A DNA stretch of 64,000 nt, from contig DATLRD010000091.1 of NCBI GenBank assembly GCA_035534855.1, positions 30,323-94,322 on the forward strand, written 5' to 3'. A program made the position numbers and the translations under genes. The stretch's first letter is position 1; every line of letters starts with the position of its first letter. The DNA is from DATARH01 sp035534855. GTDB lineage: Bacteria > Pseudomonadota > Alphaproteobacteria > ATCC43930 > CGMCC-115725. This document shows, one piece after another, positions 16,817 through 27,100 of the stretch. The notes under the pieces were generated by a model, which saw nothing but the letters and a program-made list of their open reading frames with translations, did not search any database and had not been told where the DNA came from.

Positions 16817-18709
16817 ATGAGCGACCAAACCGCCAGCGACAGCACCGTCGAAACCAGAAGCTTTGAGGCCGAAACCAGCCGGCTGCTCGATATCGTCGCG
16901 CACTCGCTGTACAGCGAGAAGGAAATCTTTCTGCGCGAATTGATCTCCAACGCGTCGGATGCCTGCGACCGGCTGCGCTATGCCGCGCTGACCGAGCCGT
17001 CGCTGGTCGAGGGCGACCCGCTCTACCGGGTCGTGCTGACCCCGCTCAAATCCTCGCGCACGCTGACCATCGCCGATAACGGCATCGGCATGAACCATGA
17101 CGAGCTGATCGAGAACCTCGGCACGATCGCGCGTTCGGGCACCGCCTCTTTCGTCAATGCGCTGACTGGCGACGCCAAGAAGGATGTCAGCCTGATCGGC
17201 CAGTTCGGCGTCGGCTTCTATTCCGCCTTCATGGTCGCCGACCGCGTCGAGGTGCTGAGCCGCAAGGCCGGCGACAGCGACGGCTGGCGCTGGGTCTCCG
17301 ACGGCAGGGGCACGTTCACGATCGAGCCGGCGCCCAACGTGCGGCGCGGCGTGCGCATCATCCTGCACATGCGCGAGGGCGACGAAGAGTATCTCGAGCC
17401 GTACCGGCTGCGCGCGATCGTCAAGACCTACTCCGACCACATCGCGCTGCCGATCGTGCTGGCCGACGGCAACAAGGAAGAGACGATCAACACCGCCTCC
17501 GCGTTATGGACGCGGCCGCGCGCCGACATCACCGACGAGCAGTACAAGGAATTCTATCACCATGTCGGGCACGGCTTCGACGAGCCGTGGCTGACCCTGC
17601 ACGCCAAGGCCGAAGGCGTGCTCGAATACACCTACCTGCTGTTCGTGCCGGGGACCAAGCCGCTCGACCTGTTCGAACCGGAGCGCAAGAGCCGGCTTAA
17701 GCTGTACGTGCGCCGGGTGTTCATCACCGACGAGGGCACCGAGCTGCTGCCCGCCTATCTGCGGTTTCTGCGCGGCGTCGTCGACAGCGAGGACCTGCCG
17801 CTCAACGTCAGCCGCGAGATGCTGCAAGCGAACCCGATGGTCGCCCGCATGCGCCAGCAGCTGACCCGCCGCGTCCTGCAGGAGCTGAGCAAGAAGGCGA
17901 CCGAGGCGACCGACGAATACGCCAAGTTCTGGGACAATTTCGGCGCAGTGCTCAAGGAAGGGCTGTACGAAGACCGCGAGCAGCGCGACACGCTGTTGGG
18001 GCTCGCCCGCTTCCGCTCGACGACCCGCGAGGGCCTCGTCTCGCTCGACGATTACCTCGCGGCGATGCGACCGGGCCAGGAGGCGATCTATACGATCACC
18101 GGCGACAATCTCGACCTGATCGCCAAGAGTCCTCAGCTCGAAGGGTTTCGCGCGCGCGGCGTCGAGGTGCTGCTGCTGACCGACCCGATCGACGAGTTCT
18201 GGATCCCGTCGGTCGGCACCTACAAGGAAAAGCCGTTCAAATCGGCGACCCGCGGCGGCGCCGACCTCGACAAGATTGCCCTGCCGGAAGACCGCAAGGA
18301 CGAAACGAAACCCGAGCCGCCGCCCAAGCTCGCCAGCCTCATCGCGATCTTCAAGCTGGCGCTCGGCGAGGCGGTCAAGGACGTGCGCAGCTCCGAGCGG
18401 CTGACCGACAGCGCGGTGTGCCTCGTCGCCGACGAGGGCGACATGGACATGCACCTCGAACGGCTCTTGAAACAGCACCGCCAGCTCGACAGCGCCGCCA
18501 AGCGCATCCTCGAAATCAACCCGCGCCACCGGCTGATCGAGCGGCTCGCGGCGGCGGTCGGCGAAACCGGCGCCTCCGACCAGCTGTCGGAATTCGCCTG
18601 GGTGCTGCTCGACCAGGCGCGGATCATCGAGGGCGAGCAGCTGCCCGATCCGCCGGCCTTCGCCCGGCGCCTGTCGGCGCTGCTCGAACACGGGCTGCCG
18701 GCGGCATAG
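16817..18709 (+). CDS. htpG: Molecular chaperone HtpG (Hsp90)
   Basis: The 630-residue protein is full length for HtpG. The N-terminal GHKL ATPase shows LISNASDACDRLRY, DNGIGMNHDEL and GQFGVGFYSAFMVAD. The middle domain has RRVFITDEG and LPLNVSREMLQ, and the C-terminal dimerisation domain ends without the eukaryotic MEEVD tail. It is a cytoplasmic ATP-dependent chaperone. The 170-bp upstream region has a CTTG at 16753 followed 18 bases later by CACATAT, a poor match to an RpoH promoter. It is followed by a REP-like repeat. Confidence 0.98.
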   Translation: MSDQTASDSTVETRSFEAETSRLLDIVAHSLYSEKEIFLRELISNASDACDRLRYAALTEPSLVEGDPLYRVVLTPLKSSRTLTIADNGIGMNHDELIENLGTIARSGTASFVNALTGDAKKDVSLIGQFGVGFYSAFMVADRVEVLSRKAGDSDGWRWVSDGRGTFTIEPAPNVRRGVRIILHMREGDEEYLEPYRLRAIVKTYSDHIALPIVLADGNKEETINTASALWTRPRADITDEQYKEFYHHVGHGFDEPWLTLHAKAEGVLEYTYLLFVPGTKPLDLFEPERKSRLKLYVRRVFITDEGTELLPAYLRFLRGVVDSEDLPLNVSREMLQANPMVARMRQQLTRRVLQELSKKATEATDEYAKFWDNFGAVLKEGLYEDREQRDTLLGLARFRSTTREGLVSLDDYLAAMRPGQEAIYTITGDNLDLIAKSPQLEGFRARGVEVLLLTDPIDEFWIPSVGTYKEKPFKSATRGGADLDKIALPEDRKDETKPEPPPKLASLIAIFKLALGEAVKDVRSSERLTDSAVCLVADEGDMDMHLERLLKQHRQLDSAAKRILEINPRHRLIERLAAAVGETGASDQLSEFAWVLLDQARIIEGEQLPDPPAFARRLSALLEHGLPAA

Positions 18710-18719
18710 CTGCCAGGCT

Positions 18720-18812
18720 GCCCTCACCCACCCGTCGCTGTCGCGCCGGGTCCCCCCTCTCCCGCATGCGGGAGAGGGTGCCGGAGGGCGAATCCCGGAG
18801 GCGGGTGAGGGC
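18720..18812. repeat. REP-like palindromic element, copy 1
   Basis: Between the convergent htpG and carboxymuconolactone-decarboxylase-like genes lies a perfect palindrome CCTCTCCCGC/GCGGGAGAGG flanked by CCCTCACCC and GGGTGAGGGC outer arms. The same unit occurs twice at 39930-40070. It may act as a transcription terminator for both genes. Confidence 0.7.
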
Positions 18813-18827
18813 CCACGGGAAATGCGT

Positions 18828-19376
18828 CTACGCGAAATACGGCGCGGTGCCGGGCGGCAGGCCGACCTCGAACACGTTGAGCGCGTTGCCGATCGCGGTG
18901 TAGTAGCCGATGATCGTGCCGAGCTCGACCACGCCCTGCTCGCCGAAAGCGGCGATCGCTTCGGCAAAGCTGGCGTCAGAGAGGCGCTTTGTGTCGATCA
19001 GCTCGGTGACGAGGCGATAGACCAGCGCCTGGTCCTTGGCCTCGAAGCGCGGCGTGGTGCCGGTACGGATCGCCTCAAGCGCCGCCGCCGGCACCCCGCC
19101 CTCGATCGCCAGCGGCGCGTGCGCATGCCACTCGTAATTGGCGCGGATGTGCCGCGCAGTCAGGCAGATCGCCAGTTCGGACAGAGCCGGCGACAGCGTG
19201 CTGCCCCAGCGCAGGAATTCGCCGAGCCGCGCCAGGTGCTGGCACACCTCGGGCGAGCGGATCAAAAGCTGGAACGGGCCGCCGAACCGGCCGCGCTTGC
19301 CAGAGACGATCTCGTCGTGGACCTTCTTTTGCGCGGGGGTCATCTCGGCCGGGGTGATCTCGCGGAAGCGAGCCAT
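18828..19376 (-). CDS. Carboxymuconolactone decarboxylase family protein (AhpD-like fold)
   Basis: The 182-residue all-helical protein resembles the CMD family: LSELAICLTARHIRANYEWHAHAPLA holds the family's helix with Glu and His, though no CxxC peroxidase pair is visible. It is therefore not a typical AhpD thiol peroxidase and may be a lactone-decarboxylase-like enzyme of unknown substrate. ATG 19376 has GGAG at the right distance. It is convergent with htpG and divergent from the HtrA protease gene. Confidence 0.82.
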   Translation of the reverse strand: MARFREITPAEMTPAQKKVHDEIVSGKRGRFGGPFQLLIRSPEVCQHLARLGEFLRWGSTLSPALSELAICLTARHIRANYEWHAHAPLAIEGGVPAAALEAIRTGTTPRFEAKDQALVYRLVTELIDTKRLSDASFAEAIAAFGEQGVVELGTIIGYYTAIGNALNVFEVGLPPGTAPYFA

Positions 19377-19563
19377 TGCGATGCTCCATCTGGGTTTGCC
19401 GCCGGCGATCATAAGCGAGCCGCGGCAGCGCCGTCACCCGCACGTGGAACCAAGCGGATTACAGCGAATTAATCCAGGTGAAAGCGGGGTGTCACGCGCT
19501 TGCACCCATCTGCTGGTCAGTCGCGTCGCCGTGGTAGCGGCGGCGCCGTAGGGAGAATTGGAC

Positions 19564-21120
19564 ATGACGGAAAGAGATTTAGACCGGCGCCGCCGCCCAT
19601 GGTGGAAGGGCGGTCGCGGCGTCGCGCTCGCGGCAGGATTGTGCGCCGCGGTTGCGCTGTCGCCGCTGGTATGGGCTCCGACCACGACGGCATCGGCAGA
19701 CACGCCTGCCGCCACCGAGGCGCAGCTGCCGCCGCAGAGCTTTGCCCCGCTGGTGAAAAAGGTGCTGCCCTCGGTGGTCAACATCTCGGTCACCGAAAAG
19801 CCGGCCGCCGACGAGATGTCGGAACAGACGTTCCAGGGACCGCAAGGACCGTTCGACCAGTTTCTCCGCCGGTTCTTTGAGCAGCACGGCGGCCTCCCGC
19901 ATGAATTTCCCGGCGAGCCCAGCCAAAGCGGGGTCAAACGCATCGCGCTCGGCTCCGGCTTCATCATCGATCCGTCGGGCTACATCGTCACCAACAACCA
20001 TGTGATCGGGCAGGCCGAGCGCGTTGTGGTCATCCTGCAGGACGGCAAGAAATACACGGCGAAGATCATTGGGCGCGACCTGCGCACCGATCTGGCGCTG
20101 TTGAAGATCGATGCCGGGCATCCCCTGCCGAGCGTCAACTGGGGCGACAGCAACGCCGCACAGGTCGGCGATTGGGTGGTCGCGGTCGGCAACCCGTTCG
20201 GGCTCGGCGGCACGGTGACCACCGGGATCATCTCGGCGCGCGGGCGCGACATTCATGAAGGACAGTTCGACGATTTCCTGCAGATCGATGCGCCGATCAA
20301 CCGCGGCAATTCGGGCGGCCCGACCTTTAACCTGCAAGGCCAGGTCATCGGCATCAACACCGCGATCTACTCGCCCAACGGCGGCAGCGTCGGCATCGGC
20401 TTTGCGATCCCGTCCAGCATCGCCTCGCGAGTCATCACGCAGTTGCGCGAACACGGCAAGGTCGAGCGCGGTTGGCTCGGCGTGCAGATTCAGCAGGTGA
20501 CGCCGGCGATTGCGGCCAGCCTCGGCCTGCACGACGGCGAAGGCGCGCTGGTTGCGGTGGTCACCCCGAACAGCGCCGCCGCCAAGGCCGGGCTAAAGCA
20601 GGGCGACGTCGTGCTGTCGTTCAACGGCGCGCCGATCAAGAAGCTGCGTGATCTGTCGCGGGTGGTTGCCAACACCGCGCCGCATTCAAGCTCGCCGATG
20701 ACGGTGTGGCGCGACGGCAAGAGCCTGACGATGAACGTCACCGTCGGCGAAGCCCCGGAAAACCCGCAGCTCGCCTCAGCCAGCGAACCGCAGCAGGAAG
20801 CGAACGCCGATCAGGCTTCGGCGCTCGGCATGCATTTCGGGCCGCTCACCCCCGCGGCGCGGCGCGAATTGCAGATCGGCCATGACGTACAGGGCGTGGT
20901 GATCACCGGCGTCGACGGCGGCAGCCTGGCCGACAATCTGGGCTTTGCCAGCGGCGACATCGTGCAGGAGATCAACCAGCACCCAGTCACCTCGCCGCAG
21001 GAAGCAGCCGACGCGCTGAAGGCAATCGCCCATTCCGCGCACAAGGACGCGCTGCTGCTGCTCAACCGGCGCGGCGTGACCCAGTATGTCGGGATCAACA
21101 TGGCGAAACAGTCGGGCTGA
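19564..21120 (+). CDS. Do-family periplasmic serine protease (DegP/HtrA), copy 1
   Basis: The 518-residue protein has an N-terminal hydrophobic export segment (about 20-38), a trypsin-like domain with catalytic His146 (TNNHVIG), Asp176 (TDLALL) and Ser250 (GNSGGP), and two PDZ domains. It degrades and refolds damaged envelope proteins. ATG 19564 has GGGAG eight bases upstream; a TTG six bases earlier is in frame. A strong terminator follows. A second Do-family protease with a different N-terminal linker is encoded at 29609-31300. Confidence 0.95.
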   Translation: MTERDLDRRRRPWWKGGRGVALAAGLCAAVALSPLVWAPTTTASADTPAATEAQLPPQSFAPLVKKVLPSVVNISVTEKPAADEMSEQTFQGPQGPFDQFLRRFFEQHGGLPHEFPGEPSQSGVKRIALGSGFIIDPSGYIVTNNHVIGQAERVVVILQDGKKYTAKIIGRDLRTDLALLKIDAGHPLPSVNWGDSNAAQVGDWVVAVGNPFGLGGTVTTGIISARGRDIHEGQFDDFLQIDAPINRGNSGGPTFNLQGQVIGINTAIYSPNGGSVGIGFAIPSSIASRVITQLREHGKVERGWLGVQIQQVTPAIAASLGLHDGEGALVAVVTPNSAAAKAGLKQGDVVLSFNGAPIKKLRDLSRVVANTAPHSSSPMTVWRDGKSLTMNVTVGEAPENPQLASASEPQQEANADQASALGMHFGPLTPAARRELQIGHDVQGVVITGVDGGSLADNLGFASGDIVQEINQHPVTSPQEAADALKAIAHSAHKDALLLLNRRGVTQYVGINMAKQSG

Positions 21121-21140
21121 GCCAGCAGCCGAGGCTAACG

Positions 21141-21169
21141 AAAAGGGCGCCCGCGGGCGCCCTTTTTTG
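21141..21169. terminator. Strong bidirectional intrinsic terminator
   Basis: A perfect GC-rich inverted repeat (GGGCGCCC twice around a CG centre) is bordered by AAAA on the left and TTTTTT on the right. It can stop transcription of the HtrA gene on the plus strand and of the HTH-protein gene on the minus strand. Confidence 0.92.
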
Positions 21170-21193
21170 TGGCAGTGGACCGATCGTCGGTCC

Positions 21194-22270
21194 TTAGCGG
21201 TGGTGGCGCCAGTGCGGCTCGGCCCGCGCGCTGTCGCCGTGCGCCGCCAGCGGCACCCGCGCCTCGAGTCGCTCGAGCTCGATGCGGGTCCGGGCGCCGG
21301 CGCGCAGCAGCCGGTCGGTAGCCTCGCGCAGCGCCGAACGGCTATCGACGGTGTCGTCGGCCAGCGCCGCGTCAAACGCCGCGAGGAACGCGGCGATATC
21401 GCCATCCACCCGCGCCCGCAATTCCTGATCGATAAAATTGCCGCCCTCTTTGCGCCGCCCGGGATCGGCGTCGCGCGTCTCGGCGCGCTCGCCATAGGGC
21501 GAATAGCCGTAGCGCGCCGGCGGCGGATCGCGCGGCGGCAGAGGCGGGCGCAAATCGGGCCGCTCCGCTGCCGGCGGCGGCGCGGGAGCCGCCACGGCAA
21601 CCGGCGGACCAGCGGGTGCCGGTTGCCCGTTGGTGCCGTTGCCGCCGAGCGACAGATGCAGCGTGCGCCGCTGCTCGGCGTTCGCCGGTGCCGGCGGTTG
21701 CGGCGCAGCGGCGGGCCGCGCCATCATCGGGCGCGGCGGCTGCGCCGCCGGGCCCGCGCGGTCCGCATGAGTGCTGGCGTTATGAGTGCTGGCGTTATGA
21801 GTGCTCGCGTTATGAGTGCTGGCGTTGGCATCAAAGCCGTTGGGACCGGGTGCCGATCCGTTGCCACCGGGCGCCAGCCCGATACCGTAAGGCGCCAGAC
21901 CGTTGCCGCCCGGTGCCAATCCATTGCGATTGGCGCCGGCGTCGTTGCTTCGGCGTTCCAGGCCGACGGCCGGTGCAGGAAGCGGCAGGGCCACGCCATT
22001 TTCGGCCGGATGCCCAGCCGCGGCGCCGTTGCCGTTATGCGTCAGGGTCGATTCGGGATGCGCCTTGATCAACTGCGGCTCTGCCGGCAGCAATTCGCTT
22101 TCGGCCACAGGTTGTCGCGCCTTACTTCGACTCACGATATAACTGATCGCTGGCGGCGAACAATCATAGGTTCTGGCGATACTGGCCAGCGTCTCCCCTT
22201 TTTCGTAACGGGCCATGATCAACGGCCAATCCGTCTGGGGAATCTTTCCGCGCTTACCCGACTTTTCCAT
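21194..22270 (-). CDS. N-terminal HTH protein with repetitive low-complexity middle
   Basis: The 358-residue protein begins with a helix-turn-helix of the resolvase/transposase-like type (WPLIMARYEKGETLASIART, then YDCSPPAISYIVSRS; residues 14-50). A long Ala/Pro/Gly/Asn-rich region follows, with four NASTH pentapeptides and several NGLAPGG-like units. A charged helical C-terminal domain ends it (about residues 265-350). A DNA-binding regulator is likely. ATG 22270 has AGGA seven bases upstream. It faces the upstream HtrA protease and shares its terminator. The middle region is encoded by a 15-bp tandem repeat. I do not recognise a named family. Confidence 0.7.
   Translation of the reverse strand: MEKSGKRGKIPQTDWPLIMARYEKGETLASIARTYDCSPPAISYIVSRSKARQPVAESELLPAEPQLIKAHPESTLTHNGNGAAAGHPAENGVALPLPAPAVGLERRSNDAGANRNGLAPGGNGLAPYGIGLAPGGNGSAPGPNGFDANASTHNASTHNASTHNASTHADRAGPAAQPPRPMMARPAAAPQPPAPANAEQRRTLHLSLGGNGTNGQPAPAGPPVAVAAPAPPPAAERPDLRPPLPPRDPPPARYGYSPYGERAETRDADPGRRKEGGNFIDQELRARVDGDIAAFLAAFDAALADDTVDSRSALREATDRLLRAGARTRIELERLEARVPLAAHGDSARAEPHWRHHR
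21767..21826. repeat. 15-bp tandem repeat, four units, coding
   Basis: Four consecutive 15-base units of ATGAGTGCTGGCGTT (one base differs in the third) encode the NASTH pentapeptides of the HTH protein on the other strand. The unit length is a multiple of three, so copy-number change would keep the frame. Confidence 0.95.
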
Positions 22271-22555
22271 TCTTAGGTCCTGGCGTTCCAATTTTCTGTT
22301 ATCTGCTGCCGGAACGGTTCGCGTACTTCTCTGACGCTGAGAAAATTCTCTTCCCGACGCTAAAGTTGCGCTGGAAATGAGAAGGTCTCGGAAACGTCGT
22401 TGTCGCCTCGGCTGTTTGCCGGGCCTTGCGGAAGGATGACAACCCGCCAGCGTTTTTCTCTGATACGTATCGTAGCGCCAATTATGTCAGGGTAGAAGTG
22501 TTTTTATTTGCGGCGCAACGGTAATTTCCCCGGTTCCGGCCCGTGGGGGCGCAGA

Positions 22556-23989
22556 TCAGAGTCTGACGATCTTTCCTGGGTTGAGAAGATTGTCAGGATC
22601 GAGCGCACGCTTGATCGTCCTCATCACCTCGACGGCCTCGCCGTGTTCAGCCGGCAAGAATTCCATCTTGCCATAGCCGACCCCGTGTTCACCCGTGCAC
22701 GTTCCCTCCATTGCAAGGGCCCGGGCGACCATTCGATCGTTAAGACGGCTGGCCTGGGCAATTTCTTCGGGATTCTTGGGATCGATCATAAACACCAAAT
22801 GGAAATTGCCGTCGCCGACATGCCCGACCAGCGCCGACAGGATCGTCGACTGGGCCAGGTCCCGTTTGGTCTCGGCTATACATTCCGCGAGTCGCGAGAT
22901 CGGCACACAAACGTCGGTTGCCCAGCCCTGCGACCCGGGGCGCAATGCCAGCGCCGCATAATAGGCGTCGTGCCGGGCCTGCCACAATTTGTTTCGCTCT
23001 TCCTGGGTCGAGGCCCAACGGAAATCGCTGCCGCCGTGCTCGCCGACGATTTCCTCAACGATTCTCACCTGTTCGGCGACCCCGGCGGTGGTGCCGTGAA
23101 ACTCGAAAAACAGCGTCGGCGCGACGGTGTTGTCGAGCTTTGAGTACTTGTTGATCGCGTCGATCTGCGCCTCATCGAGCAGCTCGATGCGGGCCACCGG
23201 CACGCCCGATTGGATCGTCAGGATCACCGAATCGACCGCAGCCTCGATCGTCGGAAAGGCGCAGACCGCGGCCGAGATCGCTTCGGGAATGCCGTAGAGC
23301 CGCAGCGTGACTTCGGTGATGACCCCGAGCGTCCCTTCGGAGCCGACAAACAGCCGCGTCAAATCATACCCGGCGGCCGATTTGCGCGCCCGCCGCGCGG
23401 TGCGAATCACCCGCCCGTCGGCCAGCACGACGGTCAGCGACAGCACATTCTCGCGCATCGTGCCGTAGCGCACCGCGTTGGTGCCCGAAGCCCGCGTCGC
23501 CGCCATGCCGCCAAGCGACGCATCGGCGCCGGGGTCGATTGGAAAGAACAGCCCGGTGTCGCGCAGGTATTCGTTGAGTTGCTTGCGGGTCACCCCGGCC
23601 TCGACCGTGACGTCGAGGTCTTCGGCGCCGACGCGCAGGACGCGGTTCATCTGCGACAGGTCAACGCACACGCCGCCCTTCAGCGCCGCGACATGCCCTT
23701 CGAGCGAGGTCCCGGTGCCGAACGGGATGATCGGCGCCTGGTAGCGCGCGCACAATTTGACGATCGCGGCGACCTCGTCGGTGCTGTGCGGAAAGGCGAC
23801 CGCGTCGGGCGCATGCGCCGGGTGATACGATTCGTCCTGCCCGTGGCGCTCGCAAATCGCCGCCGACGTCGTCAGGCGGTCGCCCAAAAGCTGGCGCAGC
23901 GCCTCGTGCAGGTCCGGGTCGTACGGCTGGCGGAGATAGGCGACGGCGGCCATGGCAGAATTTCGTGCAAAAAGGGATTGGGTCAGCAT
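22556..23989 (-). CDS. FAD-binding oxidase, D-lactate dehydrogenase/glycolate oxidase (GlcD/Dld) type
   Basis: The 477-residue flavoprotein has the PCMH-type FAD domain (IIPFGTGTSLEGHV, and DPGADASLGGMAATRASGTNAVRYGT) and the FAD-oxidase C-terminal domain with VGHVGDGNFH and TGEHGVGYGK. It oxidises a 2-hydroxy acid such as D-lactate to the keto acid. No GlcE/GlcF partner or Fe-S domain is present. ATG 23989 sits close to GGGAG; ATG 23953 is an alternative that trims 12 residues. It is divergent from the indolepyruvate oxidoreductase gene. Substrate is inferred from family only. Confidence 0.9.
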   Translation of the reverse strand: MLTQSLFARNSAMAAVAYLRQPYDPDLHEALRQLLGDRLTTSAAICERHGQDESYHPAHAPDAVAFPHSTDEVAAIVKLCARYQAPIIPFGTGTSLEGHVAALKGGVCVDLSQMNRVLRVGAEDLDVTVEAGVTRKQLNEYLRDTGLFFPIDPGADASLGGMAATRASGTNAVRYGTMRENVLSLTVVLADGRVIRTARRARKSAAGYDLTRLFVGSEGTLGVITEVTLRLYGIPEAISAAVCAFPTIEAAVDSVILTIQSGVPVARIELLDEAQIDAINKYSKLDNTVAPTLFFEFHGTTAGVAEQVRIVEEIVGEHGGSDFRWASTQEERNKLWQARHDAYYAALALRPGSQGWATDVCVPISRLAECIAETKRDLAQSTILSALVGHVGDGNFHLVFMIDPKNPEEIAQASRLNDRMVARALAMEGTCTGEHGVGYGKMEFLPAEHGEAVEVMRTIKRALDPDNLLNPGKIVRL

Positions 23990-24139
23990 TACTCCCGCAT
24001 TGGAGATGCTGCAATGTTATAGATGGATGGCAGAGTTGCGCAGTTCCAGACGCGAGCCGGCGTTTGTGCCGCCGCGATTGAGCGAAGTGCCCGCAGCTTG
24101 TAGGTTGCCGGCAGAATTACAGAGGCGCAGGAGACCGCG

Positions 24140-27100
24140 ATGACACTGGCGGCGGTTTCGCTCGACGACAAATACGCGCTCGAACGCGGCCGGGTCTATC
24201 TGACCGGCACGCAGGCCCTGGTGCGCCTGCCGCTTTTGCAGCGCCAGCGCGATCTCGCGGCCGGGCTCAACACCGGCTGCTTCATCGCCGGGTATCGCGG
24301 CTCGCCGCTGGGCGGGTTCGACCAGGCGTTGTGGAGCGCGCGGCGTTTTATCGAGAAGAACCACATCAAGTTTCAGCCGGCGATCAACGAAGAAATGGGC
24401 GCCACCGCGGTGTGGGGCACCCAGCAGATCGGCCTGTTTCCCGGCGCCAAATACGACGGCGTGTTTGCGATCTGGTACGGCAAGGGGCCGGGTGTCGACC
24501 GCAGCGGCGACGCGCTGAAGCACGGCAACTCGGCTGGCACGGCGCGGCACGGCGGCGTGCTGGCGATCGCCGGCGACGACCACACCTGCAAATCATCGAC
24601 GCTGGCGCACCAGTCGGAATACGCGTTCATCGACGCGGCAATCCCGGTCCTGAACCCAGCCGGCATCGACGACATCCTCGATCTCGGCCTCTACGGCTGG
24701 GCGATGTCGCGCTATTCGGGGTGCTGGATCGGCTTCAAGACCGTCGCCGAGACGATGGACAGCTCAGCCTCGGTCTCGGTCGCGCCCGATCGGATCACGA
24801 TCGTCGAGCCGGGCGATTTCGCGATGCCATTGGGTGGGCTCAACATCCGCTGGCCCGACCAGCCGCTCGACCAGGAACACCGGCTGCACCGCTACAAGCT
24901 CGCCGCCGCGCTCGCCTTCGCCCGCGCCAACCGGCTCGACCGCGTCGTCATCGACAGCCCGCGCCCGCGGATCGGCATCGTCACCACCGGCAAATCCTAT
25001 ATCGACCTGCGCCAGTCGCTCGACGATCTCGGCATCGGCGAGGCCGAGGCCGCGGCGCTCGGCCTCAGGGTCTACAAGGTGGCGATGCCGTGGCCGCTCG
25101 AACCCGAGGGCCTTCGCCAATTCGCCGACGGGCTGGAGGAGATCCTCGTCGTCGAAGAAAAGCGGCCGGTCATCGAAGCACAGCTCAAGGAGCAGCTTTA
25201 CAACTGGCCGGCCGACCGCCGGCCGCGCATCTTCGGCAAGCACGACGAGACCGGGGCGTGGATGCTGCCGTCAAACGGCGAATTGACCCCGGCCCAGATC
25301 TCGCGCGCGATCGGCAAGCGCTTTGCCGAGTTCGACGCGACCGGCCGGCTCGCCGAGCGGCTGGCGCTGATCGACGCGCACGAGCGGCGCAATACCGGGC
25401 AGGTCGTGCCGTTTGCCCGCACCCCGTATTTCTGCTCGGGTTGCCCGCACAACACCTCGACCAAGGTGCCCGACGGCAGCCGCGCGCTCGCCGGCATCGG
25501 CTGCCACTATCTGTCGCAGTTCATGGACCGCTCGACCGCGACCTTCAGCCAGATGGGCGGCGAAGGCGCGGCATGGATCGGCCAGGCGCCGTTTGTCGAG
25601 ACGCCGCACGTCTTCGCCAACATCGGCGACGGCACCTATACCCATTCCGGCATCCTGGCGATCCGCTCGGCGGTCGCCGCCAAGGTCAACATGACCTACA
25701 AGCTGTTGTTCAACGACGCGGTGGCGATGACCGGCGGCCAGCCGCTCGACGGCGGGCTGACCGTGCCGATGGCGGCGCGCCAGCTCGCCGCCGAAGGAGT
25801 CGGGCCAATCGTCGTCGTCACCGACGAGCCCGAGAAATACGCGCCCGGCACCGATTTCCCGCCGGGCGCGACCGTGCGGCACCGCGACGAACTCGACCAT
25901 GTGCAGCGCGATTTGCGCGAGCTGCCGGGCGTTACGGCGATCATCTACGACCAGACCTGCGCCGCCGAAAAGCGCCGCCGCCGCAAGCGCGGCCGCTTTC
26001 CGGACCCGGCGCGCCGCGTCGTCATCAACGAGGCGGTGTGCGAAGGCTGCGGCGACTGCTCGACCCAGTCGAACTGCCTGTCGGTGGTGCCGGTCGAGAC
26101 CGAGTTCGGCCGCAAGCGGGCGATCGACCAGTCGAGCTGCAACAAGGATTTCTCGTGCCTTAAGGGTTTCTGCCCGAGCTTTGTGACGGTCGAAGGCGGC
26201 AGCCTTAAAAGGCGCGAAGGCGGTGATCTCGGCGAGGACGGGCTGCCGCCCCTGCCCGCCCCTTCCCTGCCGACGCTCGACCGGCCCTACGGCATCCTCG
26301 TCACCGGCGTCGGCGGCACCGGCGTGGTGACGATCGGCGCGCTGCTCGGTATGGCGGCCCATCTCGAAGGCAAGGGCGTCGGCGTACTCGACATGCTCGG
26401 CATGGCGCAGAAAGGCGGCGCCGTGATGAGCCACATCCGCATCGCCGAGACGCCCGAAGCGCTGCACGCGGCGCGCATCGGGGCCGGCGGCGCCGATCTG
26501 CTGCTCGGCTGCGACCTCGTCGTCGCTGCCAGCGCCGAGGGGCTTTCCAAGCTCGACCCGCAGACCAGCCACGCGATCGTAAACACGCACGAGACGATCA
26601 CCGGCGACTTCACCCGCCACCCGGACCTTAATTTCCCCGGCGCCGAACTGTGCCGCGCGATCGCGCTGGCGGCCGGGCCGGACCGCGCTGAATTTCTCGA
26701 TGTAACCGGGCTGGCGACTGGCCTCTTCGGCGATTCGATCGCGACCAACCTGTTCACCCTCGGCTATGCCTTTCAGCGCGGGCTGGTGCCGGTATCGGAC
26801 GCGGCGATCGAGCGCGCGATCGAGCTCAACGCGGTCGCGGTCGCGTTCAACCGCGCCGCGTTCCGCTGGGGGCGCCGTGCCGCAATCGACCGGAAGCTGG
26901 TCGAAGCCCGCGCCGCAGGGCGCAGCGCGGCGCCGGCCGAACGGCTGTCGGAGACGCTGGACGAGGCGATCGCGCGGCGGGTCGCGTTCCTGAACGGCTA
27001 CCAGAACGCCGCCTATGCCGAGCGCTACGCCGCGCGGGTGCGGCGGGTGCGCGCCGCGGAGGAGGCCGCGCTGCCCGGCAGCACCGCGCTGTCCGACGCG

